Shown here in pieces: positions 51,502 to 63,984 of a stretch of DNA of 64,000 nucleotides. A program made the position numbers and the translations under genes. The notes below the pieces were generated by a model. It saw only the letters and a program-made list of their open reading frames with translations, ran no database searches and was not told the origin of the DNA. The stretch is from contig NC_046683.1 in the NCBI RefSeq assembly GCF_009870125.1, forward strand, positions 9,424,001-9,488,000, given 5' to 3'. The DNA comes from Drosophila pseudoobscura (taxonomy: Eukaryota; Arthropoda; Insecta; Diptera; Drosophilidae). Position 1 is the first letter of the stretch, and each line of letters starts with the position of its first letter.

Positions 51502-54277
51502 CTGCAAAGGAATACAACAAATGTGCAACTCAAAGATTAGTTATTGGCTAAACATAAAAATGGAGTGAAAAATCTATGGGATAGAACCCTTAGATCAAGT
51601 TGAATGTACTAATAAGGTGAGGTTTCTTCAGCACATTTGCTCTCCTTCGAGGGTCCATCCGATTGCCAGTAAGAACGTGAAACGTTTGCCATCTCCTTCT
51701 AGCGCTCGTCTCTCGGAGAGCCGAGAGAGCGTGTTGATGGTCCTCAGCACACCGGACGACGGCAAGGCAATCTGTTGCTTCATTGAACGTTAACCTTTTG
51801 CCTTACAGCAGTGCTCGACAGAGTCGGTTCGGTTCGGTTTGTAGTTTTCTTTTGCTGTCGTTTGTCTGGTTTGCTTTCTTGGCTTTCGGCTTATGTAAGC
51901 CGGCAATCGACTGCCTCTGCCAATTGGTGTTTTCTTTGACACATATACCCTTTCCAGAGGGTAATATCAGTCACTTCTAGAAGGCACAGCAACGATCCCA
52001 AAGGAAAGACCAATTGTGCAATTGCTTATAACATATTCATCGCTCAAAATGAATGTTTAAAACTTTACAGAAATAAGGGAAATGCTCGTGCTTCGGTTCG
52101 GGGGTTGGTCGTTTCCAGGGTGAGTGGTCTTCGGTTCGTTTTTGTGGCACACAGCTGCTGCCTCCATCTAGGGCTTGTTGTTTCTTGTTTTCCTTTTGTT
52201 GCCATTTGTTCGGTTGTAGCAAATGAAGCATAAAATGAAAAGTTCAATGAACCAAACATTTACACATGCCAAATGGCACGGGGCACGGTGCACGGTGCAA
52301 GAGGAAGTAGGCAGCATAATGCAGACCAGGCCAAAATTGTACACCACTCTCTCTGGCAGTGTGTCCGCATTGGGATACCCTATTTGAAGGGGAAGCTCTT
52401 TTGTGACAGCGAGAGCTTAAGAGTATACGAGGAAGGGTATCCCAAGTGTCGGTGATTGTGTATTGGCCGCCTGCAATTAGCCTTTTGTGCCCCAAACAAC
52501 AATAGATCCAGCAGCCATGGGCCCTGCCATTGTCTGCGTCATCGATTGAGGCCAAAAATTACGCATTGAAGGAACATTTCAGAAAGCGAATGAAGCCAAT
52601 AGGTTGGGCCAATTGGCTTATGGCCAAATATTCCACACAGTTCGAGAGTTCAAACAGCGCAACAATAATAACAATAATAATAGTATCGTACTCTCTAGAC
52701 CAATGGCAATGAGAGATTCGAGATTCAGCCGCAACCTTCGCTGCTGGCATATCAATTACTGGGCACTGGGGGTACAGTTGCGTTGCAACCGCATTAACCA
52801 ACACTGGCTACAAATATATTTCAAATGCAAACGAAATAGAAACCAATTGCGACAGCAATACACCTAAGCTGTAGCTTTTGATGTAGGAAAGGGAAGCAGT
52901 AGTTGTAGCAGGTACAGTTGTGTCCATAGCTGGTATCCTCAAAGAAACGACCGTTTTCCCGCGCTTAAACATTTGTCAAGACTTTCAATTTGTTGGGCAC
53001 AATCGCCAGAGTGGCTTTGGGGCATGGCAATGACAGCAACAAGTAGCATAGAGTGCCTGCGGCCTGGGACCGGGTCTCGTATGAGTAATCGGCGCCAAAG
53101 CTGGCAAGTCAATCAATTCGATGCAAGACCCCGACACCCCGTTCAGTTAACAACAACGAAACGATACAATGCGATAAAACGTATTCCCACGCCCAAGTTT
53201 TTCGAGCAGGCAATTGAATTATCAACAAGATGGAAAAACTGAAAATAAAACAGGAAAAACAGCAACAACGCAACAGCAAACGTGTTCAATTGCAAATGTT
53301 ACTCATACGCAACGGTGTGGAAAAACTGGTGAGAAAGCTATAGAGAGTCATAGAGAGATACAGACACCAACTATGGGGGATACCCTTAACTTCAGCCATA
53401 AGATATCTACTCTAAGGGATTCCCTACTGAAAGCCAGGTGTTTAAACAGCCAAATGAACTTGTTTGATGCCTTCTGTCTACAATAAGGATACAAACCAGT
53501 AAATATGGGTATTATTTATGATTCTGGATATTAAAAACCACAGACATCCTACTCAGAAAAGACAGTTTTTCTGGAATACATATACCACATTCAGGGCCTT
53601 AAACAATGAATTGTAGCCGTTCGCTTAGGGGTAATGCGAGTATTTATGTACCATTTTGTAATGCTAGAAAGAAAATCACTTGACAGGCAATAATTACATT
53701 GTTTTTGTTTCTGTTGGGATTAATCTAGTTATTGTATTTTTCTTGGCGTGTGTTTCGAACCACTTTCGATCAGTGTATCCGTGTTTCTGGCATTCAATCT
53801 TCTGGGAATTTGCAGTTCGTGCTCCTGCCTTTGCTTCTGCCATTAGTTTTGATTGAATTCTAGCCTCTGCTGAATTTTACTGATTAGATTATTATTTAGC
53901 CATTCCATTCGACTTATGGGCCAAGGTTGGGCCATATTTTCGCATACAAAAAACCCACAATCGTAAAAAGAATTTAATTGTTTTAATCAAAAGAAAAGAA
54001 AAGCGAAACACAAACACAAAGCTCATGAAAAAAGGCGTCTAAAGAAAAACAAAAAAAACAAAAAAAAAAAGTACAAAGCGAAAGAGGAGATCTGTCTGTC
54101 TGTCTGTCCATTCCATATACAATTTGGAAACCCAAAATTGAGATCGGTATAAACAAATGAACGAAACGAAAAATGAGATTTTCGAGAAAACATTTCCCCA
54201 AATGTTTAGTATTTGCGGAAATTTCGTTTTGTTACCCCCCAAAAACAATGCGCCGTCAGGGAAAACACACACACACG

Positions 54278-54289
54278 AATGACGTCATT
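54278..54289. promoter_or_regulatory. CRE palindrome AATGACGTCATT
   Basis: A full palindromic cAMP-response-element core with symmetric flanks. The identical 12-mer recurs at 54921-54932 and another TGACGTCA is at 56467-56474. Confidence 0.45.
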
Positions 54290-54920
54290 CGTTTCTTAAC
54301 TTTCCAAAATGGAACAAACATTCTGTGTGTGGTTTCCTCCTTGAATGCAATCCATCCCATTTGGGGTTTAAAATTCCATCTTCTTTCATCGTTTCACTAT
54401 TTCATTGGATAGCTTCTGGCACGTTGGATACACTGTCCAAAGTTCCCATAAGCAAGCGGACACATAACCCATATTATATGGAAAATATAGCCACAATAAA
54501 CTCTTCGCTGTATTCGTTTGATTGTAACGATTCCTACGAGTCTTTCAGCCCCATAATAACACTTTAATCGTAAACGAAAAATGATGATCCCTTTCCACTT
54601 GGATTTCATTTCTTTTGCTAATAATTTAGTTTTCATTAAGCCAAAAGCATTTCAATATTTATTTGCTCTCAATTGATTTTTAACAGATCTCTCTAGGCAT
54701 AGAGCTGATCAAGTTTTTCGCAATTGGAGGCAATTTCCATGCCGTTTACTTAATTCTTTTTTTGGATACTCCACATTAGGGAGGGGGGCCTCCAGCCTCC
54801 AGCCACCAGCCTCCGTCCGGTTTGTGTTTATTACTCATTCGCATGGGGGTCGTGCATTTTTCCCCATTTCCCCATACGATTTTCCTCCACCTTGTGTAGA
54901 TTTTGTTAGTGGTTGTTGCA

Positions 54921-54932
54921 AATGACGTCATT
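54921..54932. promoter_or_regulatory. Second CRE palindrome AATGACGTCATT
   Basis: Identical to the 12-mer at 54278, 643 bases away. It could bind CrebA/CrebB or Atf-type bZIP proteins; function is inferred only. Confidence 0.45.
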
Positions 54933-56476
54933 GTGTCTGCGTTTAGTTCTTTTTTGTTGGTGGTTCCTTTGGTTAGCATTTTCCATGGCCCTTTCTTTCC
55001 CCTTCCTTCTGGCGGTAGTACGTTCCAGGCCTAAGTTTTGTGGGTGGTTACTGAAGCGTGATGTGGCATGTGCAACTCCGTTTGGTTTTCTTTTTTTTTC
55101 GGGTGGGGCGGTGAAGGAGTGAAGAATCCAAGAGTCTGAGAGTTTAATGTTAAAGGTGCACGAAGAGAGTTTACCGCTATTACGAGTTCCCACAGAACGC
55201 CTGGCCTTCTCTCTCTCTCTGTCTCCAGCGTCGTGTGCTCTTTGGCTTTAATTTCTCTAGTGTGCTCCATTAGTGGAGTCGCATTAATGAACCCTTGCGC
55301 CCCAAGGCCCACCAAGTTCGTGTTACATTTATCATGCTACAGGGTATGCCTCCAGTGCTTCTAACATTTACAGGTTCCAGGCTGCACATGTGTCCAGAGG
55401 TTATCCCTTAAAGTTTTCAGTACTTCAAGCTATTGCCTGCCGGCTAAAATGTACCCTAAGCAAACGGATACATTCACGCGTTAGACCACCATTATTCCGA
55501 GAATGTTTCGGCTAATTGGTACTACGGCACACGGTTTTCAAAACTTAAATTAATCATATCTTCTGAGAACTTAACCATTAGCTACTTGTGTATCTTGTAT
55601 CTTAAGGGTTAAAGCCTTCTGTGAGCCACTGACAAGAGTATAAGAAACTTTGTGAAGATTTCAACAAATCTTTGTCTTATAATCGGTTAGGATACGACTC
55701 TAAAACCTAGATTTATCTTGGGTATTCCATAGAAAGTACTGCCTGTAGTTTGACCATTTTTTTTTGGATGTACTAAAGTCTAGGTATTTGATTTCCTAGA
55801 ACCTCTGGTTTTGTATCTTTCAAGAGATCAAATGATGGATCTGTTTCTTCGGCATATGTATCTCGCCCGCCGTCTTTTGGATGTCTGCTTTGGATCATTC
55901 TTTTGTTTATTTGTTGCTGTTTGTGGTCTAACAGTTTTTCCCATCTTTCAGCGTTGCGTGTGCCGTAAATTCATGTCAGAGTTCCAGAGTTCCATGTTCC
56001 ATGTATCGTCTACTTCTGCTCTTTTGCTTTGCTTTGCTTTGCTTTGGATTTTCGCTGGGTTTCATTTCGAAGCCTAACTGTTAAATTAATGAATTTATTT
56101 TGTATTTATTTCAGTTGCTGCTGCTGGTTGCTGCTTGTTGGTTGGTTGACTGCCACCGCCGTCATCCCACCTGCCAGCATTTTGCGGTTTGTTGGCTATA
56201 ACCTTGAAGCTATTTTGTGGCCAACAAAGTTACAGTTAGCGCAAACGGGAAAGAGATATATGTGGAGAAACAGACGCACTATTTACTGGAAACAACTTTG
56301 TGTATTTATGAACCGCACAGCACAGGTCTCGGGCAAATGTTTATAATACTCACGGCACTCGTTTAGGAAACAATTGAATGGCCCAAGAAATATTTTGGGA
56401 TTATAGGGATGCTCTACAGAGAGAGAAAGAGAGAGAGAGGTGCTGGCAAAACAGCTGATTTTTCTGTGACGTCATG

Positions 56477-56598
56477 CAGTCGAACTTCTCTTTAATGAGC
56501 TTCCACACAACAAAGTTTTCTATGCAACGAATTTATTTGTGCAAAAAAGAATTCTATAACGAATTCTTCTTGAGATTCGCTAGATGGAAGTTCCACTG
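56477..56598. mobile_element. MITE-like element with terminal inverted repeats
   Basis: The left end CAGTCGAACTTC and the right end, which reads CAGTGGAACTTC on the reverse strand, form imperfect terminal repeats of roughly 20-28 bases around a 122-bp core with no coding potential. TA follows the right end. The ends resemble those of pogo/Tc1-mariner non-autonomous elements. A related fragment lies at 14796-14903 and a possible stray end (CAGTGGAACCTGC) near 47834. Confidence 0.5.
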
Positions 56599-57854
56599 TA
56601 TTGCAACAAATATCGCATTACATTGTAAAGTACAAAAATTGAAATATTTCTTTATTTACCAAAGATTTTGGATATTTTTGTTCACTAATCCGGGATCCCT
56701 CTGGGGGAAATGCCATGGTGAAAACGTGCCATATCGAAGGATGTTAGTTTAGGGTCCTATAAAGTCCTTTCATGTTCGGGTTGTTTCCGATATTCCATGT
56801 TGATTCTACAGATATGCTTTAGAGCTTCTTCTTCTGTATTAAACACATTCCCTATTTGTAATTTGTTAAATGCCACACCCCTCTCCCCCGTTGTGGCCCC
56901 TCTCCAACGTTGAATGATTATTCTGTGCTCTTTTTTTTTTTGTTCAACGTTTGCCAAATGCCAAGTTATTTTTTGTGTCTCTTCTGTGCCTCCTCCCATG
57001 CCATTTATTTCGCTGCGCCATTTGCAATCTTTACAGTTGCACTAGCGGCAGAGCAGAGCCGCTGCGCTGCGCTGCGTCTTTTTTGCATTCTCCATAGGAG
57101 AAGAGAGAGAGAGAGACCGAGAGCGTAGCAGAGGCAGTGGCAGAGGCAGAGGCGTGATTTTGTTAAACTTCCGCACAAGATTAAGTTCAATAAACCGCCA
57201 CATGTGTGTGAGAGAGAGGGAGGGAGAGCAGTGCACTGGAGACAGTTACAGTTTTACGCACAGACGTATCTCTCTCTCTCTCCCTACAGAGAGACAGATT
57301 TGCTTTGAGTCGAAACACAACACCCATCAATATTTTTCGTATATTCTTGGTCTCGATAGGGTATGCAATGATTCGACCACCATGCCCCCCCTTCGAAGGG
57401 CAGACATTCCTTCTTGTTTCGCCGCCGCCTTGTCATCAACTTCTTTTGCGCTCATGTGGTGCGGTGCTTGGGCTGTGTGAGAATTTGTTTTTGCCTGCTG
57501 CCTGGCATCATTAAATGCAGGTCTCTTCTGTTCAGAGAGAGAGAGAGCGGTTTACAGTTGCGTTCAACAGAATAGTAGCACATATATACACACACACACG
57601 CACATATGTAGCTGGAACTAAAAAACACGACACATTATTCACATATATTTCACTGCACATACATATATGTACATATGTATATTCCACTGCTAGCCACTAA
57701 TATTCGCACCGCGGCTGTAAGTGCGAGACGTGTGTTGTCTTTTTTTTTTTGCTTATCTCGTTTTGTCAGAGATGCCGTTGGATTAGCCTTTGGTTCAATG
57801 CACTTGAGCCAAAGCGGAATGCAAATAAATAATCTACACACGTGAAACCCAAAA

Positions 57855-57965
57855 GAGAAATGCTCAATGCCTGATGAATGCGCTCTCTTTTCGGGTCTTA
57901 TACGACAAAATATGAAGGCATTGAGCATTTCTCCTTTCGGGTCTTATTTTGTCGTATACAGCCCG
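57855..57965. repeat. Interleaved inverted repeats (order A-B-A'-B')
   Basis: A (57855-57872) and A' (57916-57933) are perfect 18-bp inverted copies. B core (57899-57912) and B' core (57945-57958) are perfect 14-bp inverted copies, extended by a CGGG/CCCG match. Because B lies between A and A', and B' lies outside, only one simple hairpin can form at a time, or a pseudoknot. Confidence 0.85.
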
Positions 57966-60900
57966 AAAGCGAGTTAGCGGGCCACCTTGTATAAACCCTT
58001 TTTTTTTTCGATTAAACTGCTTGCTGAATGAAATGTTTTGAGGCATGTTTGGCATTTTTGTGACTCACATGCGAGCATTAGAAGCGAGCCAAGGCATGCG
58101 TCAAAGCCTTTGACAATGCCCCTGTCCGCTCCCCTATATGTATGCCGCGCAGTCGCGTGTGACGACGCTTTCAATGTCAAGTGAGGGAATCGGCGGCATC
58201 TGTTTCAGAAGCTCTTCTTATATCCTACACAATGTCGTACGAATACGAATATTTTCAATGTTATTCGCATTCAGAGATTGGTATCGTATCGTATCGTATT
58301 CCATTTCCCTGACTTTGAGAAAGTGTTTCGCATTCGTTTCTTGTACAGGTTGGATACAAAACTTTCTTTGGATCATAGGCAGGAAAAACTTGTGCGTAGA
58401 GTCATGTTGGGGAACAAGTTTGATTTGCCCATGGCGATAAAAAGCCTAGAGGTTCCAACAGCGAAATAACAACTGAATTCACACCAAAAAAAGGCATACA
58501 AAAACCGAACACAATGCGTGGGAAGTGTTTTGCTGAATGCAGAGGATGAAGGAGGGGCGGAGTGCTGAGCAACCATAATTAAAACCTAGGCAGAGTCAAC
58601 CTGTGATAAAAGATCTTTCAGAGACGATAAAAACACACACACAAAAACCAAGCAATAAAAGCTTCGAAGAGAACCCATGCGAAAACCTGTATATATACTG
58701 TAAAGTTGGAGTCATGGAATGCCAGTCGATGATGTAACTACTGCTATTCATAACAGCTGAAAAATCTTGTTGGAATAACAACTATGGTTTGTTGGAACAT
58801 AGAACAACTGATCTTCAATCTTTTTGCTCTACAAAACAGAAGCAGAAAAGTCTTGCAGGCCCTAATAGACTTTACCTAAATCTACGAGTAGTTCTCTCTA
58901 ATTTTCTTCGCTGACGGAACTCCCATTAGGCACGAAATTAGACCAAATCACAGCTTGATGGCTATAAATTAGGCTAAGTTGTTGCTGGTTTGCTTTCAAG
59001 ACGCTCATTTGGCGACACAGAACAAAAGATACTTGAAAGAACTCTCCGCGTTCCATAATGATGATTCAGTATTCGGCTTTGTTTGTTCCTCTAGGTATTA
59101 TTGTTAATCTATTCAAAAGACAATAAATATTGCCAATGACAGAAAAGTGTGTCTTCCAATCAACATTAAGGTTAAAGTTTACGATTCCCACAAAGGAATC
59201 CAATTCCAAGAGCAGGTTCTTCGAGCTCTCACTTATCTCTGACACACTGTTCCCATTTTGCAGCTCGGCAGATCCGATAAACAGTCTTTCGATTCAGTGA
59301 TGGGAAGACCCCAAGCGAGAGTCACTAGGAGGAACATTCCCATAAGCGAACGGACACAAATTAATGGGCCACAGTGCGAAGGGTAGGGTATTTATGGTGT
59401 GTACAGGTACAAAGAAAAACATAAAAATGCTCAAACATAAAATCAAAGACAAAATTAAAAATCAATGAACTCAATAACGGTGTTTTGGGAGCCTGCCTTT
59501 ACGTCTGGGTCACCTCAGTCTCTCCCTCTCTTTCGCTCTCTGTCTTTTGCTGTCATCGTGAAACAGTTCTCGTGTTTGTTTTTTTTGGGTGGCATTTTGG
59601 GGGGGAAATTCAGAACGCATTATTCGCATAATTCCCATTCTCCCTCCATTCGCTAAGCGCTCTTTTGCGACGCTGAAAGCTTTTGACGCCCCTTGGTAAC
59701 CGACCAAACAACAATTAGTAGAAACGAAGGAGGGCGGGAGAGAGGCACGAATGACTGTGTTTAGTGTGTGACACACAAAAAACAATGTTGTATTTGAGGA
59801 TCGTTAACGGTGAGTCAGATCTGAGACAGCGAGAGAGAGACCACAACAAATTGATGGATTGCAATTGAACTTGAACTTGAGAGAGAGACAGAACGATAGA
59901 GAGAGTGAGGGAGGTAGCAAGAGGATAAGAAAACATAATTGAAAACTGTAAAACGCAGATCTGAAACCCATTTGTAGATGTGTGTCATGCAGCTGGCTCC
60001 GTAACGTAACGCAAACGTCTACGTGAAGCCAGAAGCGTGATGAAGATAAAGATGAAAACCAGAAAAAAAAAACAAGCAACCAAGAAGCGTGATAAAGTTT
60101 GTGATCATGATGATAAAACGTTAATGTCAAAGTCGGTTGCTGATTAGCGAGAGAATCTGAAAATTGGCACGTCCCAAAGCGCCATAGGAGATGGCGTGGG
60201 GGGGAGGTAGGCAGGAAGGTGACGCGTCAATTCAGAAATATCAGAAATGTGTCGGCTTTTCCCCTCCATAGGCCACGTTATATTTTGCATCCTAACATCA
60301 AAAACTATCAAAAAAAAAAAAACAGTATTTAAAGGTGGGGGAAAAGCATGCGCCAACCCGCAAAATGCGGGCGGTCCCTCTGCCTGCACCTTGTACGCCC
60401 TCCCGCAGGGAATGAGAGCCGCCGCAGACGAAACGTAAAGAGCGGGTGACTGCGTGTGCGTGTGTGTGTGTGAGAGTGAGAGAATAAGGTCAAGCGGGGT
60501 GCGGCAGCAGAAGCGAATATTTCCGCTGATAGCCGTTGATAAAAAGCCTCTCTCCCTCGTTCTTTTTTGAATGAAAGAATAGCCGCCCCCCCTCTATGTC
60601 AGTCTGTCATTGGGTGAACAATAAGCGAATATAATTTTTGATTTAAATATTCAACAAGAGCAACAAAAACGGAACGAACAAGAGAGAGTGAGAAAATGTG
60701 CAGAGAAATTTCACTTTTTTTTTTTGCTATGCATTCCGTTATACATTTTGGGCTTGGCTTCTTTTTTTTATTATTTTTTTGCCTTTTGCTGTGCACGCAC
60801 ACATACACATACGAGCATCCAAAGCCAGACAGAGAGGGGAAAGGTACATTAAACGAAGGTGAGGCATTCCCGAATCGCATATATGTTGTGTCCCACCTCC

Positions 60901-61671
60901 GTAGCTCCGTGTGTGTGTCCTGCACGCACTTACAAACCCTATGAGGGGAGAAGCGTGAGAGTGCACTCTGGGGAATGCCTCACCCTTTATTAACACACTT
61001 TGGAGCAGGCTGCTGATGTCGCTGCTGCCGCTGCTTTCTTTGCAGGCGACTGCGGCGCTGCCTTTTTGGCGGTTTTTACAAGAATTTTGTTTGTCAAACA
61101 ATTACCAATTCTAGCGGGAATGAGGCGTCGGGACAGGCATATGGCTATTAATCAATTAAAGCCATCACACACACACGAGCAAACGACAAATGTTCGTGTA
61201 AGTTTTGTGTTTGCAAAAAAAAACACAGAAAAAGAAAGTAAAAAAGTGTTTACACTGCGCTGAAAAAATTTAATTACACACGCACACAAATCTATACAGA
61301 TGCGTTAATATACAAAAATATTAACAAATTTACAATTATATGCGTAATGACTTTTTTTTGTTTTTTTTTTATAGCTGCGCCGCTTTTGCTCTCACTCTTT
61401 CACGTACTTCTCTTAGGATTCGCCGCTGCTTTCCTCCTGTGACTTTGTGTGTGTTTTTTAAACTGCACTTTTGATCAACAATAGGACCACAAACCGTTTT
61501 TGGGCGAAAAAAAATTCGGGTGTTAGGATTTTACCACAATAATATTATCTATTATTATTTATTTATTATGTATTTTTTGCCGCGCCGCGCAACTACCGCC
61601 GTTGGATGAAATTTTGATATTCGGCCTGCTTGTGAGCAGCAGTGAAATATACCGAAATACGTCACAGTTTT

Positions 61672-62395
61672 CAAAATATACCGTACAAATACTGATGAGT
61701 TAATTGTATCCAAGTTCCATCATATTTCTTGTTTTTGATATTCGGTGTAATATTACTAGCTAGCTAAAACCTTCAGGTCTGAACTCATAATTTTATCTTA
61801 TTATCAAACTTATATCCTACAAGACTGGCTCAATTTAAGAATTCATCTTTATTGCATTGCTTACAAAATAAGGTTTAAGCAAAACCGGTCAACAACAATT
61901 TTAACTAAATTAATTTCCTTACATGGTAACTACACGCTAACTATCCATTTTCTACATATTAACTACATTTTAATGTAACTACTAAAGGCGACACCTAAAG
62001 AGGAAATGTGTCAGTTTCAAACAATGTTCACCTTTTTTTTTCCATATAAGCCCCCATGGAAGCGCCAGTGTGAAAAACCTCAGTAATCCACTTTTTAGCA
62101 TGCCTTTTTTAAAAATTTGAGATTTTTATGGCAAACAATCAGGATTTCGATGCTGATCACGAATTAGTATTTGATGCGGTCTGGGACATAACTCCCAGTG
62201 GCATTTCTACAAGGTTTCTACATTGGTGCATTGGACAAGAGGGTGAGTCCATAACGCGTCTTCAAATATACTGGAAAATACTATGAAAAGCATACAATTT
62301 GCAAGGTGTGTGAGCTTAACATGGTGACAAGAAAATCAGAAAATCCGATAAGATATACGGTCTGACTCTCAGAATAATACCAAAATATACCGTCT
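61672..62395 (+). repeat. Dispersed repeat, tandem unit 1
   Basis: This unit matches 3791-4325 in order and orientation, including 'acatggtaactac', 'ttttctacatattaactaca', 'tggcatttctaca' and the end 'ataccaaaatataccgtct'. It begins and ends with AAATATACCG motifs. There is no open frame. Confidence 0.7.
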
Positions 62396-62400
62396 TATTT

Positions 62401-62948
62401 AAAAAATATACCGTAAGTGAACTGACGAATTCAAGTTCTTATATACGTTTTTGATATTCCGTCGAATATTTCTGGCTAGATAGATCTCTCAGTCCTGCCC
62501 ACATCATTTTATCCGATTGATTAATCAATTTTCTACTTGACTGGTTTATTTTAAATACTTGCTTTTATTGTATTTTGACAAAAACAAGGGTTAAGCAAAA
62601 AAGTTCAACAAACAAACAGTCGCAGTGGTGCTGCTATTTGAAGACTTGTTGCTTGTCAACCGGACTATGGGCATTCGTAAACTTTATTTTATTGAATTAA
62701 TATAAAATTCAACTCATGTGAGGTGAAATCAACCAAATTTTTCCAATATACCTTTTCGATTTTGTCTTCAACCTATGTTGTCGTTGCAATTTTCCTTGGA
62801 TGTTTTTGCTTGTTATCCATACCCTTTTTCATAGTCCATTCAAAATGACGACTCATATTTTCGTTGCAGGAGTGACCGTCTGATCCTCAGAAATACCGAT
62901 GGATGAAATTTTGAATAGAAATATACTGTCTAATTTTCCAAATATACT
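62401..62948 (+). repeat. Dispersed repeat, tandem unit 2 (diverged)
   Basis: It opens 'aaatataccgtaagtgaactgacgaattcaag' style and has 'tttttgatattccgtcgaatatt', 'tctctcagtcctg' and 'caattttctac' in the same order as unit 1. It closes with 'gtctgatcctcagaaata' followed by 'atatactgtct'. The middle part differs from unit 1. Confidence 0.6.
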
Positions 62949-63350
62949 GAAGAATTATTCCTTAACTTTGATATTTGGTCGAATATTAGTAGCTAATAAG
63001 ATCCTCAGCGCTAAACATAAAATGTTAACCGATTTATGAATAAATTTTCTACAAGGACTTCCTTAAAAGTCATTTTTCTTGACCTACCTAGTGAAAAATG
63101 TATTCGGATCCAGCGCCCCCCGAAACATATAGATTATTTTTTTAATACAATTGTTTAATCCTGAGAAATCTTCATTTTATTTCGCTTGAAAATAGCCCTT
63201 TTTAAATTTAACTATTTGATCCCGATAGTATCGATTTTTGAAATCAAGCAAATTCATTGCGATGGCGCCACCACCGATTGTTTCCTACCACTAGTGTATT
63301 TTAAATCTATTGTGACCGAGGATTTTTCGATGTCCCTCAGAAATATACCG
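62949..63350 (+). repeat. Dispersed repeat, tandem unit 3 (diverged)
   Basis: It starts with 'tttgatatttggtcgaatatt', then 'cctcagcgctaaaca', 'attttctacaaggact', and ends 'ccctcagaaatataccg'. It is the shortest copy and lies directly downstream of the Turandot gene. Confidence 0.55.
63176..63181 (-). terminator. Candidate poly(A) signal for the Turandot-like gene
   Basis: AATAAA on the gene strand, about 246 bases after the stop codon and inside tandem repeat unit 3. A nearer variant signal may be used instead. Confidence 0.35.
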
Positions 63351-63426
63351 ACGAAGTAGTAACGTGTTTTCCTTAAGTTGCCAAAATAATTTCTTGTAAT
63401 TCTTAGAAATTGACACTGCCACTACA

Positions 63427-63913
63427 TTAGTTTAGCATTTTCTTAAGGTAATCGACTAGTTTGCTGAACAGAGCTTTGGCAGATGTTTTTGCAAGTTCCT
63501 TAGCCTGATCCTTGACTTCATCGGGTACACTATCTGCCGCCGCACTAATGCATGACCAAAATCCCCCCTGAGCAGGCAAACCCTCCACCGTCCTGTTTTC
63601 ATCTTCAAATTTCTTGACTTCCCGATCTAAATCGTCGTCCACCTGATGTTCATCTGCTGCGCAATGAACACATTCCTTGTACAGCGCAATAGCCGTTTGG
63701 ATATTCGCCAGCAGCTGGGCATCATCCGCAGGTTCTGCATTCCTCAGGAGCTGGTTCAGGCGGGCACGATCATCGTCTATCGGACCAGCACTGATGGTGC
63801 CTGCGAGGCACACTAGAAGAGCCAAAACGCAGCTGAAAGGAATGGTGGCCAAGTATTAGACCTTATCACGTATTTATATGAGGTGCCTACCTTAGGTGGA
63901 TTAAACGGGACAT
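63427..63913 (-). CDS. Turandot-family secreted stress peptide
   Basis: Turandot proteins are small secreted humoral factors of Drosophila, induced by heat, infection and other stress through JAK/STAT and MAPK signalling. Exons on the minus strand: 63913-63891 and 63832-63427, giving 142 residues. The 58-bp intron has a GTAGGC donor, a TCTAATA branch sequence and a TTTCAG acceptor. The spliced start MSRLIHLSCVLALLVCLAG is a signal peptide with likely cleavage near residue 22-23. Mature parts in family order: a helix with LNQLLRNAE, an acidic middle, then PAQGGFW at 94-100, which corresponds to the PxQGG core of the family and is closest to what I recall of TotM. An Ala/Lys-rich helical C-terminus follows. 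Cysteines at 62, 65 and 102 are notable. The unspliced frame upstream has only TTG, so the spliced start is preferred. Family call is good; the exact orthologue is unknown. Confidence 0.85.
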
Positions 63914-63948
63914 TTTTGACTTTGCTTCCTCGTGGAGACTTGGAGTAA

Positions 63949-63984
63949 ACTGATATTTGAGGCCGCACTAGTAGCTCTTTTAAA
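63949..63984 (-). promoter_or_regulatory. Core promoter of the Turandot-like gene
   Basis: On the gene strand TTTAAAAG (63984-63977) lies about 30 bases upstream of ATCAGTTT, an initiator match with A at 63951. The leader to the ATG would be 38 bases. The window ends too soon to show upstream STAT sites; none is visible in the bases available. Confidence 0.6.

Larger units (their letters stand above)
51502..61671. other. DNA upstream of Rala, probable 5' intron and promoter region
   Basis: No coding gene is supported in these 10 kb. It includes many small CT/GA arrays, a MITE-like element (56477-56598), three CRE palindromes, an interleaved inverted repeat (57855-57965) and A/T-rich DNA. The GC-rich DNA near 61.56-61.64 kb, next to CGGTATATTT motifs on the Rala strand, is a plausible place for the Rala start site because motif-6-like sequences occur at TATA-less fly promoters. 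The first exon boundary cannot be fixed by eye. Confidence 0.35.
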
